Positions 42,876 to 52,217 of a DNA stretch of 64,000 nt are shown here, piece after piece. The notes under the pieces were generated by a model. It was not told the DNA's origin. It did no database searches and was given only the letters and a program-made list of their open reading frames with translations. A program made the position numbers and the translations under genes. Numbering within the stretch: the stretch's first letter is position 1; each line of letters begins with the position of its first letter. This DNA is from DATARN01 sp963851105 (lineage in GTDB: Bacteria; Actinomycetota; Acidimicrobiia; Acidimicrobiales; Palsa-688). The stretch spans positions 643,364 to 707,363 of the forward strand of contig CAWKNP010000002.1 of assembly GCA_963851105.1 (NCBI GenBank), read 5' to 3'.

Positions 42876-43222
42876 CGCCTGGGGACCCGGCGGAGACGCT
42901 CGATGTGGTCTGCCCAGGCGTAACGGACGTGCGGCGCCAGCCACAGGTCGTCCCACAGGTCGACAAGTTGGTCGACATCGATGAACCGGCGGACGTCGTC
43001 GTCAGTCCCTTCGCTCAATACGATCTCGTAGACCCGAGCCCGCTGACGCCGGTCGGCTAGATCCCATCGGATCCGAGGGCCACTCCAACTCACATGCAGG
43101 GGCAGTTCGATGACGCCGCTCGCCTTTTCAAGGCGTGAGTCGTCGATGTTCGCGGGAACGGCCACAGGCCGCGTCCAACCGTTCCTCGGCGCATCGGTCG
43201 CCGTCGCGGGTTCGTCGGGCAT
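42869..43222 (-). CDS. Candidate antitoxin partner of the nucleotidyltransferase
   Basis: 117 residues from ATG 43222. Contains VIELPLHVSWSGPRIRWDLADRRQRARVYEIVLSEG, FIDVDQLVDLWDDLWLAPHVRYAW and a basic tail. I see no classic winged helix of AbiEi, so this is a different partner type. It overlaps the toxin gene by seven bases. Assignment as antitoxin is from position and coupling only. Confidence 0.6.
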   Translation of the reverse strand: MPDEPATATDAPRNGWTRPVAVPANIDDSRLEKASGVIELPLHVSWSGPRIRWDLADRRQRARVYEIVLSEGTDDDVRRFIDVDQLVDLWDDLWLAPHVRYAWADHIERLRRVPRRC

Positions 43223-43349
43223 GCATGTGATCGTAGAGCCACGACCCCGGCAGGAGTCGTCTCGCTCCAAACACCGAGCCGTCGTTCGGCGTCGATTCGA
43301 TGCCTGTGGCCAGGCCGCGTATGGCGGTCAGATCGGGAAGTATGGCGTT

Positions 43350-43733
43350 GTGACACAGCTCGTGATCCTCAGCTACGGCGAAGGCGGTCATGCTGTGACG
43401 AGGATCGACGACGTAGGCCACGACGCCGTTGTTTCCGCGATCCGGACTCTCGACGGTCATCGAGAGGTTGAGCTATTCGGCAGGGGTGGGTGGCTTGGGA
43501 TCGCCGGTGGACCGGACCAACTCTTCATCGGCTACTCCGCCGACGTCGATGGGCAGATCTTGCAGGCGCTCGCCGACCACCCGTCAGCTGAACCGGTCCA
43601 GGTGATGGTCGGCGGGCAGCCGACAACCTTGGCTCCGGAGTTCCTGGTACTGCCCGAGGTTGCCCAAAAGGCGGCGCTCCACTTCTTGGCGACGGGGCAA
43701 CCAAGTCCCGAAGTCGCTTGGGAACGGATGTAA
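43350..43733 (+). CDS. Imm1-like immunity protein (orphan)
   Basis: 127 residues from GTG 43350. Alternating beta structure: VELFGRGGWLGIAGGPDQLFIGYSADV, then VQVMVGGQPTTLAPEFLVLP. The ending VAQKAALHFLATGQPSPEVAWERM matches the Imm1 pattern 'A..A...Fl.TG..p..v.We'. Imm1 proteins neutralise toxins of contact-dependent or polymorphic systems. No cognate toxin is adjacent, so it could protect against toxins of neighbours. The frame extends upstream to 43110 but without support. Confidence 0.7.
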   Translation: MTQLVILSYGEGGHAVTRIDDVGHDAVVSAIRTLDGHREVELFGRGGWLGIAGGPDQLFIGYSADVDGQILQALADHPSAEPVQVMVGGQPTTLAPEFLVLPEVAQKAALHFLATGQPSPEVAWERM

Positions 43734-43838
43734 CACCGAGGCAACCCGTGCGAGCGTCGTCCTCCGCTTCGGGACGTTAGCTCTGCTGTCGAAAGCGGGG
43801 ACTCGTGGTCGGCTTTCTGTTGGATCGTCAAGCCATCA

Positions 43839-44686
43839 TCAGGATGAGTGCTCGTCAGCGCAGCCAGCAGGTCGCGGCGGAGGTGTCGACTCCGGCCGGT
43901 CACTGACTTGGCCGTCGCCGACCTCGATCAGAGCCACGTGCCACTCGGTCTTCGCGAGATCCAAGACCACAAACGGCGAGTCCAACTGCATCACCGCATC
44001 GGCGAACCGGCTGATCGGTACCTCGACAGGACGCAGGTCGCGGGTGTCAGGATGGGCGGTTACGAGCGAGCAACGGCCATCGACCCACCATGTACGCGCC
44101 TCGCCGGGCAGCAGGTCGACGAAAGATCGGACAACGATGCCGCCAACGAGGTCCTCTCCCCGGAGTTCCAAGAACCGGTTGGCGACACTCCGGGCGCCGT
44201 CGACATCGCGGACATCGCCCACGTAGACCGCCTCGGCCCAGTAATGCTTCAAATCGACTTGACGTAGTCCTTGATGACAGCGGCACCATCGGGAAGGCGC
44301 CCCAGGGCTTGGTCTAACCCCTCGACCCCGGGCCCAGGCAGCCACACCGACTCGGGCGTGAAGGACCGGAAGGTCGGGTACCAGCCCGGAAGTTCGTGAG
44401 CAGCCCGGTACGCAGAGGCGGAAGTTCGAAAGACGACGCCTCGCTTCTCAGCCGCGGAGACCAAAGCGGCGTAGTGCTCGGAGCGTAGCATCCAGCCTCG
44501 GTACACGGCATCGTTGCTCGACGTCCTCACCAGCCGCAGCGCGCCTTCCGCGTCGCCCTGGCCGGCGGCGTCATGATCGATCAGCGCTACATCGACACCG
44601 AGATCGCCTGCCGCGTCGACCTCAGGGGCGAAGTACTCGTCGGGACGGCGCGGACGCAGGGGATCGGCGGGCACAATCAGCAGCAC
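43839..44686 (-). pseudogene. ATP-grasp (R2K clade) protein, one frameshift
   Basis: Frame 1 from GTG 44686 reads VDVALIDHDAAGQGDAEGALRLV, AVYRGWMLRSEHYAALV, ELPGWYPTFRSFTPESVWLPG, GAAVIKDYVKSI and stops at 44249. Frame 2 continues KHYWAEAVYVGDVRDV, FLELRGEDLVGGIVVRSFVDLLPGEARTWWVDG and VALIEVGDGQVSDRPES. Together these give a complete ~280-residue R2K_3-type ATP-grasp protein with KDYVKS, LVGG.V.R and E.GDGQVSD motifs. The break is a single-base shift near 44252-44258. R2K ATP-grasps have been linked to peptide modification and conflict systems. The gene may be functional if the shift is an error. Confidence 0.72.
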
Positions 44687-44917
44687 GGCGACATCCTGCC
44701 ACCCCCAATTATTCGTCCTCCCTCTTAGCGCCGCCCTACCCGTCGATATGCGTAGATTCAGGTTGCCGAGCTGGACCGCGCTGGACGCGGAGATGAACGT
44801 TCTGGCGTCCTACAGGACCCGCACCGGGGTCGAGGACGAGTAGTCCTTCTTCTATGCGGCCCGTAGAGCCACGATCTCGACCGGTGATGGGTGGCTGGTG
44901 CGGGGTGCTCCGGGCGT

Positions 44918-45013
44918 TCAGGCGGTCTTGCGGCGGGATAGGGTTTTGGTGCGTAGCCGGAAGCTGTCGGTGGCGGTCTCGATTATGTGGGCGTTGAAGG
45001 TGACTCCGTCAAC
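44918..45013 (-). pseudogene. IS21-type IstB helper ATPase, C-terminal remnant
   Basis: The last ~30 residues of a frame, VTFNAHIIETATDSFRLRT then KTLSRRKTA, match the C-terminal '..DRv.h..hiIe..gdSyRlr' end of IstB ATPases. Homology stops at about 45013, exactly where the plus-strand toxin-like frame begins to make sense. An IS21 insertion followed by deletion is a simple explanation. Confidence 0.5.
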
Positions 45014-45523
45014 GGGTTCGACATCGGCGGCGACATCTCCTTCTGCTCCGACGACTACTGCGGCGCCGCAATAGCGGTCGAGCAGGCCAGAAGAGGGGAC
45101 TCTCCCTTGAACAAATCCGAGCACTGGTACGGCTTGAACTGGGATTACAAAAACAGGCCGTGGACCCATACCCAAGAACACCACCACACTTCGATTTGGC
45201 ATAGAGTGTCTCAGGTGACCGGAGTTGCGGACACACTCCCGGCGATCAGTGGAGTAGCCTTTGCGGCCATCGCAACAGGACCAGAAGATCTACTAGTACT
45301 CGTGGGATTTGGCGCAGTCAATTTGGTCATAACCGTTGTGGGTGCGGCTTCGAACTGTCTCGACAAGGGGTCGAGTACAGTCCAGTGCCGCGGTGGTTGT
45401 GCGGCCGCAGCCGGTGCGGCTGTTACCGGTTATGGCCTCGGTGCAGCAACAACACCCGAACTGCGCGTCGCAGTCCAGGCAGGGGGGCTTCCTTGGATCA
45501 ACCTGTCCCAATGGGCTAGCTGA
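44987..45523 (+). CDS. Possible polymorphic-toxin C-terminal region, 5'-truncated
   Basis: About 178 residues. It reads NGFDIGGDISFCSDDYCGAA, HWYGLNWDYKNRPWTHTQEHHHTS, VSQVTGVADTLPAISGVAFAAI, VGFGAVNLVITVVGAASNCLD and GGCAAAAGAAVTGYGLGAATTPE. The Gly/Ala-rich helical tail after a repeat-like start resembles the end of RHS/polymorphic toxins. Base composition is lower in GC than the flanks. The 5' end abuts an IstB remnant, so the large N-terminal part was probably lost. Its stop overlaps the ATG of the small membrane protein downstream (TGATG). Confidence 0.5.
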   Translation: MGVEGDSVNGFDIGGDISFCSDDYCGAAIAVEQARRGDSPLNKSEHWYGLNWDYKNRPWTHTQEHHHTSIWHRVSQVTGVADTLPAISGVAFAAIATGPEDLLVLVGFGAVNLVITVVGAASNCLDKGSSTVQCRGGCAAAAGAAVTGYGLGAATTPELRVAVQAGGLPWINLSQWAS

Positions 45524-45735
45524 TGCGGCAGGGTGCGGAATTTGCTGCCTCAATCGGTGGTGCACTTATTGTTCTCGCTGGGGGGTTTATCGCCATGCAG
45601 AATAATTTTGCCAACGATCCCTCCAGAGAAAGGCGCGCAGTAGCGAGAGGCTGGCGAGGCGCTGCGCGTGCGTACTTCATCGCTGGCGCGGCCCTGCTGT
45701 TGATCGCGCTCGTTCTCGTCGTGGTGAGCAGTTGA
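45523..45735 (+). CDS. Small two-helix membrane protein, coupled to the toxin-like tail
   Basis: 70 residues. Two helices, FAASIGGALIVLAGGFIAM and AYFIAGAALLLIALVLVVVSS, flank a charged loop. ATG 45523 overlaps the preceding TGA by one base. Small coupled membrane proteins downstream of toxin C-termini are often immunity proteins; that is an inference from position. Confidence 0.6.
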   Translation: MRQGAEFAASIGGALIVLAGGFIAMQNNFANDPSRERRAVARGWRGAARAYFIAGAALLLIALVLVVVSS

Positions 45736-45801
45736 CGCACCGCACGTCCCAACGTGCTTGATAGTATTGTTCACGGCGCATGTGTGCCGGTTATGCGGAA
45801 A

Positions 45802-46002
45802 TCCGCAAACCGACAGGACGCCGATGTCGGACGGCTTGTTGATGACGGTCTCAATAAGAAACGCCCTCCCTTCATTCAAGTATTGCTTGATCCGGCTGCT
45901 CTTGTAGCGGAAGTCCATCTTCACCTCGGTGCCGGGCGAGAAGACCTGTGTAGCGAACGGCTGGGCGGTGGTCGGACCCCGGCGGTGGCGGCCGAATACC
46001 AC
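45802..46002 (-). pseudogene. Fragment of a conserved actinobacterial protein ('SRIKQY' family)
   Basis: Reads TQVFSPGTEVKMDFRYKSSR then IKQYLNEGRAFLIETVINKPSDIGVLS. The SRIKQY..EGRA.R.ETVIN block is a hallmark of a widespread family of ~400-500-residue actinobacterial proteins of unknown function. Only ~60 residues are present; both ends are missing and no start is visible. The region 46003-46331 has no gene I can support. Confidence 0.45.
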
Positions 46003-46331
46003 GTGGACATCGAGGTGCGGGTTGACGAGGCCTCACCACTCGAAGGCTGGTTCGAGGTCCTCCGGGGGCCCATGCTGGTATCGGCGTGGGGAATCACAGT
46101 CAGGACGTGATCGCCAGCGAACAGCATCGGGCGACGATCGCGCCAGCCGAGTACGACGTGACGGTCTACGGTCGACCTGTTCCTCGGCCGGGCCACCTAC
46201 GCGTCGTGCTTATACGTACCTGATCCGTCGATACGCGCTCCGGCCGGTTCTCAATCGAGTTGGACCAAGCCACCCAGATGAAGTGATATTCGGTCCGCCG
46301 GACCGTCGGCGGATCCCCGCCACTGGGGGTG

Positions 46332-47487
46332 CTACGAGCCGGATAAGAAAGGTGTGCCGCCGTAGTAACCACCAACCGGGCCGTGAGGCACAGTGGGTGG
46401 CAGCGTGGTTTGCCCATCTGTCGGGAGCAGTGTGAGTTGCGCGGTTCGGGCCGGACCGCACGCCGGGCCGAAGGGTCGATACACGACCACTTGGGCCAAC
46501 CCTGTGGTCGGGACCCGGGTCCGGTCGTAGTAACTGTCGCATGGCAGCACTTGGGCTGCGATGGTGGCACTGTGACCGTCGGCGGCTCGTTGTTGCAGGT
46601 TCCAGGGCACAGAGACCAGCCGGACGGGGGTGTCCACGAATGGCCCGACCAGGGTCGACCCGCACGGTACGAACCCGATCGGCGTGTAGGTGAGCGCGTC
46701 GCCGCCGGTCGCGGCATCGATCACGATCACCAGATACTCCGATCCTGGTCGTTGCGAACCAGGCGGCGGGAACGTCGGATTCATGCGGACAGCTGTACGT
46801 GGCGAAATCGTCGACCACGACGACCCACGCCAGGCGCCCCTGATAGACGGGCTGAGCGGCAGGTAACGTCGGTGCCACCACCAGGGTGTCGCCCTCGGGG
46901 TGGGGACGATCGGGGATCGCGATGACGGGCTGATGGCTGGTCAATCCGGTTCGGATGGTGACTCTCCCGTAGCCGATGACGTACCCGTTCGAGCGTGCCG
47001 CGTAGTTGATCGAATACCCGCGGGCACTGACACCGGAGAGAGCCGCGCACTCGGCGTGAACCAGGTCGACAGCCGGCTTGTCGCCCGCCAAGGGACGGTC
47101 AACCCGGAAAGTTCCGTCATCGAGTGTCAACGGATCGTGGACCGCGCCCCCAGTCAGTGCTGTCGTGGCGGGCCCGGTCAGGGGAAAAACGTTGTCGCTG
47201 GCCGCCGGGACCCCCGGCGGCGGGGGCCGATCGACGCAACCGCTACTCGTCGAAGCGGCTGAGGCCGTTCCGGGACCGGTACTCACCTGGATCGATGGCG
47301 AGCCGGAGCGTCCGATGACCACCGCGCCCACCGCGACGATCATGACCACGGCCGCGGCGGTCCCGAACTGTCTCATCTGTCGGCGCCGATGGCGTCGCCG
47401 CACCAACTCCAAGCCGGAGATGACATCGACGGGCCGTTGATCTGCCACCATCACGCCAAGGACGCGGTCGAGTTCATCGAGTTCCAT
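46332..47487 (-). pseudogene. Membrane-anchored anti-sigma-type protein, frameshifted
   Basis: From ATG 47487: a short cytoplasmic N-terminus (ELDELDRVLGVMVADQRPVD), one helix (AAAVVMIVAVGAVVIG), then an exported domain reading through VVDDFATYSCPHESD. Near 46790 the sensible frame shifts to NPTFPPPGSQRPGSEYLVIVIDAATGG, and on to SDGQTTLPPTVPHG.. ending at 46332. In the unshifted frame the rest is Arg-rich nonsense. The start overlaps the end of the SigE-like sigma gene by 14 bases, so it is probably the sigma factor's membrane partner. No ZAS motif is visible. Confidence 0.65.
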
Positions 47488-47998
47488 GGACAACCTCCCC
47501 ACTCCACAGATCCTCGGCGAGACTGACTTTCAGTTTGGCCAGCGCCTGATGCAAGGTCGCCTTCACCGTCCCGGGAGCGCAGCCCATCGCATCGGCGATC
47601 TCCGAAACTGTCATATCGGCCCGAAACCGCAGCACGACGGCCAATCGCTGCCGAGACGTCAACTTGGCCAAGGCGTCAGCGACAACGATTCGATCCACCA
47701 CCGCCTCCTCCACACCAGAGGTGACGGCCGCCTCGGCGCCGCCCATCTCCTGAGACACGGGAAGCGCCCGCCACCCGGCACGCAGGGCGACGACGTACAC
47801 CCACGCGGCTGGACGGCTCATCGTCGACACCCGACGCCACCGTCCGAGAGCGAGGGCGAAGCCTTCTTGGGCCGCCTCTTCGGCCTCGCTGCGGCTGCCC
47901 ATCGCGACCGCCAGAGTCCGAACCACCTCAGGGTAGTTCCCTTCGAAAAACGTTTTGAACTCCGGGTTCACGGCAACCACCGTCTCACATAGGTACAA
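47474..47998 (-). CDS. ECF RNA polymerase sigma factor (SigE-like family)
   Basis: 174 residues (a GTG a few codons inside is also possible). Region 2 reads FKTFFEGNYPEVVRTLAVAMGS, then AEEAAQEGFALALGRWRRVS with RPAAWVYVVALR. Region 4 reads LTSRQRLAVVLRFRADMTVSEIADAMGCAPGTVKATLHQALAKLK, a clear sigma-4 HTH. Intact. The downstream membrane protein overlaps it by 14 bases, the usual sigma/anti-sigma operon. Confidence 0.9.
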   Translation of the reverse strand: MYLCETVVAVNPEFKTFFEGNYPEVVRTLAVAMGSRSEAEEAAQEGFALALGRWRRVSTMSRPAAWVYVVALRAGWRALPVSQEMGGAEAAVTSGVEEAVVDRIVVADALAKLTSRQRLAVVLRFRADMTVSEIADAMGCAPGTVKATLHQALAKLKVSLAEDLWSGEVVHGTR

Positions 47999-48314
47999 GC
48001 CGGCAGGCGACCGATTCGTTTAGTCCAACAGCCGAAAAACCACCAAACGGCTAGGCCCGATCGAAACAAGAGGTCGCCGGGCGGGGACAACTACCGGACC
48101 TCTCCCGAACTGGACCAGGAAAAGCACCCCGCGTCGGTCGATGACGCCCGGGTCGGCGGCCGCAGCAACTCTCCGTTCGGACCCCCATCCCTCACCCCAA
48201 CCCGCCGTTGGTTGCTGTCTAACTTGCTGGGTACGTCGCCGGGAATGCGGCCGTCCTGGTGATCGATGAGAGGGGTGGGGCCGAGGACACCGCGACGTCG
48301 GGCATTCTGGTGCG
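47999..48314. other. Intergenic stretch, no supported gene
   Basis: About 315 bases between the sigma-factor start and the lipoprotein start on the opposite strand; it should contain two divergent promoters, but I cannot place them with confidence. Confidence 0.35.
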
Positions 48315-48752
48315 GTGCACATAGCCGAGGACGTCTGCCGCTTCAGCTATGCGATCGTCGTGGTGGGTGTCAGCCTCGTGGTGGGCGGCTGCAGTTCCGG
48401 GTCCAGCCAGAGCGCTTGCGCTGCTGCACCAGATGTCCAGGCGGGAGCGAATGCCTACTTCCCTCCGCCCATCGGTGTTCCGGTCGATCTGCAGATTGAT
48501 AGCGCGTCGCAGCGTGGGTCCACGGCACGGATCGTTGCGACCGAGCAGGGAAATCCTGCCGACCTGGCCAAGGATTGGGCTAGCTCCATTGCAATCAAAG
48601 CGACACTGACGAGTCCGAACAACAATCACGCCATGCTCGTATTCTCCTCGCCGAACCTGACCGGGTCGATCAAGCTCACCTCGATCTGCACCGGGGGTAC
48701 CAGGGTCGACTTCGACCTGACGGGCTCGGCCATGCTGACCCCGCACGGGTAG
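48315..48752 (+). CDS. Lipoprotein, unknown function
   Basis: 145 residues from GTG 48315. Signal peptide with lipobox: FSYAIVVVGVSLVVGGC (VGGC, Cys26). The mature domain is beta-rich (VDLQIDSASQRGSTARIVATEQ, AIKATLTSPNNNHAMLVFSSP, SIKLTSICTGGTRVDFDLTG) with a second Cys. Family not recognised. Followed by dispersed repeat A (48820). Confidence 0.65.
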   Translation: MHIAEDVCRFSYAIVVVGVSLVVGGCSSGSSQSACAAAPDVQAGANAYFPPPIGVPVDLQIDSASQRGSTARIVATEQGNPADLAKDWASSIAIKATLTSPNNNHAMLVFSSPNLTGSIKLTSICTGGTRVDFDLTGSAMLTPHG

Positions 48753-49321
48753 CCGAGATCCCAAGCGCACATAACGACGATCCGAACAATGGTCCGCTTT
48801 TCGATACCACGCGCAAATATTCGGCGGTCAGGATCGAGGCCCGACTTCACACGTACCCGTGCGTGCCCCGGTCGGGACGGGCGCCCATCACTGTCGTTAG
48901 AGGGCGCCTTTTATTCCATGGCGGTCGCGAGCGTGGAGGCCTCTCGGACGGGTAATCCATGTCCGGCTTGTAAGATCGAGCGATGGCGGACGGGCCGACG
49001 ATCACGGCGTTCCTGCAACGCCGGCTGGCTTCGATGAGGTCACAGCGCTGCCGCGTGGCTAGACGCCGCTGGTCTCTTGAAGGACTCGGCATTACGGCCC
49101 GGCAAACCTACGTGATGCTGGTCTGCACGCCTGGGAGCAATGGGTTCCAAGGGATCTGCCTGCGCCAAGGTTGTTTCTTATGACAACCCGTCCCCCCGGC
49201 CTGGATGTTCGATGCCGGGCCGGTTGGTTGCCGGACGACCAGGACGACTTGGAGTCCTACCGCTTCTCCCCGTCGACCCCGGCGCGGGCGTTGGCCACAA
49301 CTTGCGAACGTGGTTCGTGTC
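48753..49321. other. Intergenic stretch containing repeat A, copy 2
   Basis: About 570 bases. After the repeat (48820-48899) only short frames occur; one at 48983-49183 (+) has no recognisable motif. Confidence 0.35.
48820..48899 (+). repeat. Dispersed repeat A, copy 2
   Basis: Begins TTCGGCGGTCAGGATCGAGG and ends GCCCATCACTGTCGTT. It aligns with 21254-21331 and 63826-63904. Confidence 0.7.
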
Positions 49322-49658
49322 ATGGCGGGTAGGAACGGTCTCAAATTCTTTTTCCCGCTATTGTCGGTTGCGTTCGCAGTGGGTGCCCCCGCCGCGTCGG
49401 CACGATCGGCGGCAGTGGACCATCGTGCCGAGCCCCGCCATTCACGGCGTCAATCTGCAGTCGGTGTCGTGCACCGGGCCGACAAGCCGCACGCTGTCGG
49501 CATTCTTGGTGTGCATCTTCGTTCCTTCCCTGTCACCGAGCAGTGGGACGGGAATGCGTGGACCGAAGTCGACAGCCCCAACGAAGGCGCCAGCTTTTCC
49601 GGTCTTAGCGGTGTGTCGTGCGTCGCGGCCGCCGACTGCACCGCGGTTGGCGGCGGTG
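49322..49658 (+). pseudogene. Exported propeller-type protein, 5' fragment
   Basis: ATG 49322 begins with a signal peptide (LKFFFPLLSVAFAVGAPAASA). Then, in shifting frames: QWTIVPSPAIHGVNLQSVSC and QWDGNAWTEVDSPNEGASFSG then LSGVSCVAAADCTAVGG. This is the 'QW.G..WT...SPn.....L.gVSC.....C.AVG' repeat of secreted actinobacterial propellers. It breaks at ~49655, where the sequence joins a SpoIIE phosphatase mid-gene. At least two frameshifts. Confidence 0.6.
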
Positions 49659-50408
49659 GTCGAGCATTGGGGCGGCCGTTTGCCCGCCATTCCCGGCCTG
49701 GAACTGGCGGTGCGCTACCGTCCCGCCGGCCAGGTCGGCGGCGACTTCTACGACTGTTTCCCCCTCGGCGACGGCAGCTGGCTGTTGGTGGTGGGCGACG
49801 TGTGCGGCCGGGGCATCGCGGCGGCGGCCACGACCGGCCTGGCCCGCCACAGCATCCGCGCCGCCGCCCTCTACGCCACCTCGGCCGCCGCCATACTCGC
49901 GTCGGTCAACCAGCTGCTGCTCGAAACCGCCGACGAGCGAAGCGGCCCCCGACCGAGAACCGAGCCCAGCGAAACCACTTTCTGCACCGTCTGCCTGGCC
50001 GCGGTCACCCGCGGCGATGGGGGCGCCCAAATCGTTGTCAGTGTCGCCGGCCACACCCTCTGCCGCTCGTCGTCGCCGCCGACGGCGAAGTCACCGCCGT
50101 CGGCCGCCCGGGCAGCCTGCTCGGCGTCCTGACCGACGTCGAGTTGTCCCGAACACAGCTACCAACTATCTCCCGGTGACACCTTGGTGCTGTTCACCGA
50201 CGGCATCATCGAACGCCGCGCCGGCGGCGAAATGTTCGGCGACACCCACCTCGAGGCGAGCCTACGGGCCTTGGCGGGAAGCACCGCCAGCGAGCTGGCC
50301 CGACAGGTCGAAGACGCCGCAGTCACCTACGCCGCCACCGCCCCCGACGACGACATGGCCGTCGTCGCCGTCCGAGTGACCCCACCGAGGCGGTCCACCC
50401 CCGAATGA
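49659..50408 (+). pseudogene. PP2C/SpoIIE phosphatase, 5'-truncated and frameshifted
   Basis: Begins VVEHWGGRLPAIPGLELAVRYRPAG then QVGGDFYDCFPLGDGSW and VGDVCGRGIAAAATTGLARH, the metal-binding core of SpoIIE/RsbU phosphatases. It shifts near 50060 to LVVAADGEVTAVGRPGSLLGVLTDVELS, and shifts again near 50170 to LVLFTDGIIERRAGGEMFGD and PDDDMAVVAVRV, ending at 50408. All core motifs exist but in three frames. The N-terminal sensor region has been replaced by the propeller fragment upstream. Confidence 0.72.
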
Positions 50409-50784
50409 CCGAGACCGCACCACACTCCCCGGCCACCGACGGGATCCGCCCCAGCTTCGCCATCGTCGCGTCGCCCGAAGAATCTCCCGGTACGACGGAC
50501 ACGTCGCTTATGCCGGTGATGCTCCCTTACCCGTCGGCAGCGTAGCTCCCGACGGCCTCACGGCCGGGGGCGGTGACTCGCGGCGGTGGGGCCGTTCATG
50601 CCGTTTCGGCTGGTGTCTGCCATTCCGCTTCGGCGTCGATCGATGTCCGATATTTCGGGGGTCGAGTGCAGCCGCCAGGCGGGCGTCGGAGGCGCCTCTA
50701 CTGGCACTTCCATCGGCGTCCACCACCTGGGATCGACTGCCCAGGGACCGCTGTGGGCTTTCGCGACGATGGAGGATCCGGGCG
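50409..50784. other. Intergenic stretch
   Basis: A 46-codon frame from ATG 50405 (GIRPSFAIVASPEESPG) overlaps the phosphatase stop and may be the start of a lost partner gene. No other content is recognised. Confidence 0.3.
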
Positions 50785-51426
50785 CTACCCGTCGGCCTGG
50801 CACAGCTCACGGTTCGGGTCTGCCGGAACCACTGGCCGGGGGCAGGCGGCGGAGACGACAGTGGTGCACGCCCGGCCGGCGATGAGGATCGGCTCGGTGC
50901 TTCGCATGGTCCGACTGAGCAGAAACGCCCCTTCGATGGCACAGAAGAACTCGACTGCCACCTCGCACGCACGCGTCGATGACATGCCCGCCTCGGCGAA
51001 GCGGCGTTCGAGCACGTCGAGCCACGACCTGAACGCTTCAGCCGCTGCCTCACGCATCGGCTCGCTGGTGCTGGCCACCTCCAGGGCGACGGTGGCAATC
51101 GGGCAGGCATCGGCGAAGTCGGTCATCTCGACCATGGCGGCGGCCCCCTCGAAGAAGGTCCGGGTGGCGTTGACCACGTCGCCGCCTTCGGGAAAGAATG
51201 CTTCTACCAGCTGGCGGTAGGTAACGCCGCCGGCTTGGAGCGTGGCCACCCCCAGCTCCTCTTTTCCTCCGGGGAAGAAGTGGTAGAGCGAGCCGTAGGC
51301 GGCGTCGCTGGCCGCCACGATGGCCTTGAGCCCGGTGCCCGAGTACCCCCGACGCCGGAACAGCTCGGCGCTGGCGTCGAGGATGCGCCTGCGGGTGTCC
51401 CCGTCGTTCGATTTGGCGCCAGGCAT
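50785..51426 (-). CDS. TetR-family transcriptional regulator
   Basis: 213 residues from 51426. N-terminal TetR HTH: TRRRILDASAELFRRRGYSG then TGLKAIVAASDAAYGSLYHFFPGGKEEL. The C-terminal domain has the TetR_C_6-like pattern LERRFAEAGMSS then VEFFCAIEGAFLLSRTMRSTEPI (LmrA/YxaF type, DUF1956-like). It is divergent from an NTF2-like gene with a palindrome in the 64-base gap, so it probably represses that gene and itself. Ligand unknown. Confidence 0.9.
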   Translation of the reverse strand: MPGAKSNDGDTRRRILDASAELFRRRGYSGTGLKAIVAASDAAYGSLYHFFPGGKEELGVATLQAGGVTYRQLVEAFFPEGGDVVNATRTFFEGAAAMVEMTDFADACPIATVALEVASTSEPMREAAAEAFRSWLDVLERRFAEAGMSSTRACEVAVEFFCAIEGAFLLSRTMRSTEPILIAGRACTTVVSAACPRPVVPADPNRELCQADG

Positions 51427-51441
51427 AGTTTGGAGGATACT

Positions 51442-51461
51442 GCTAGAGCGATCTATCTAGC
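51442..51461. promoter_or_regulatory. Palindromic operator candidate for the TetR regulator
   Basis: GCTAGA and TCTAGC separated by eight bases (GCGATCTA), between the divergent TetR gene (start 51426) and the NTF2-like gene (start 51491). Size and spacing fit a TetR dimer site. Confidence 0.55.
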
Positions 51462-51490
51462 GGTCGCTTAGGACGGGAGGCGGTAGCGGC

Positions 51491-51956
51491 GTGTACAAGG
51501 CTGGGGTGCGGATGATGATCCGTCGCAATATCCGGTTGCTCAATGAGGGTCGCTACCAGCCGGCGCTCGCCATGTTCGCTACCGACGCCGAGTTGACCTT
51601 CCCGGGTGACAACACATGGTCGCGGCAGCACCGAGTTCCCGTCCGCGAGCAGGTCGGCGTTCGCGACGCATAGAGGTCGAGGCGAGATCGAGGCGTTCCT
51701 GCGACGCTACGTCGACCAGCGCATCCAGATGGAGGTCGACGACATCTTGGTCAATGGGCCGCCGTGGAATACCAGAGCCGCAGTCCGTGTCCACCACTGG
51801 GTGTGCGGGCCCGACGGCGACGACTTATACTCGAACCGGGCCGTGCTCATGGTCCGTTCCAGATGGGGAAGGATCCGGACCCAGGAGGACTACGAGGACA
51901 CAGAACGGGTGGCGGCGTTCGACGATGTGTCCGCAGCTCAGGCCGAGAGAAGTTGA
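51491..51956 (+). pseudogene. NTF2/SnoaL-like protein, one frameshift
   Basis: Frame 1 from GTG 51491: MMIRRNIRLLNEGRYQPALAMF then ATDAELTFPGDNTWSRQHR. Near 51650 the fold continues in the next frame: HRGRGEIEAFLRRYVDQRIQMEVDDILVNGPPW, VRVHHWVCGPDGDDLYSNRAVLMVRSRWGRIRTQEDYEDTERV. Joined (~150 residues) this is a typical SnoaL-like domain. It is divergent from the TetR gene and its probable target. One indel separates it from an intact frame. Confidence 0.65.
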
Positions 51957-52217
51957 GCTCACGAGTTCTCACGGGACGAGGTTCCTCGATGAGTCGGTGG
52001 AAACAAATGCAGCCGTTCCGGCAAATCGGCGAGGCCATTGAAACGGCCGGTACACGCGCCGATCCACCCGAAGAGTTTTTGGCTCCGGGCAGCGTCATTA
52101 GCCACGAAGAGGATCCGGATCCCGTGGTCGACCTGTTCCAGCGTGGTGTCCTCGGGAAGGTAGGGACCGATCCGACGCGGGGTTGAAAGCGGGGCGCCCC
52201 GCGTAGCTTGTGGCCTC

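Noticed and set aside
44748..44843. A 31-codon frame starting MRRFRLPSWTALDAEM
   Set aside because: Too short and with no neighbour or homology pattern to support it; could be the end of a lost gene.
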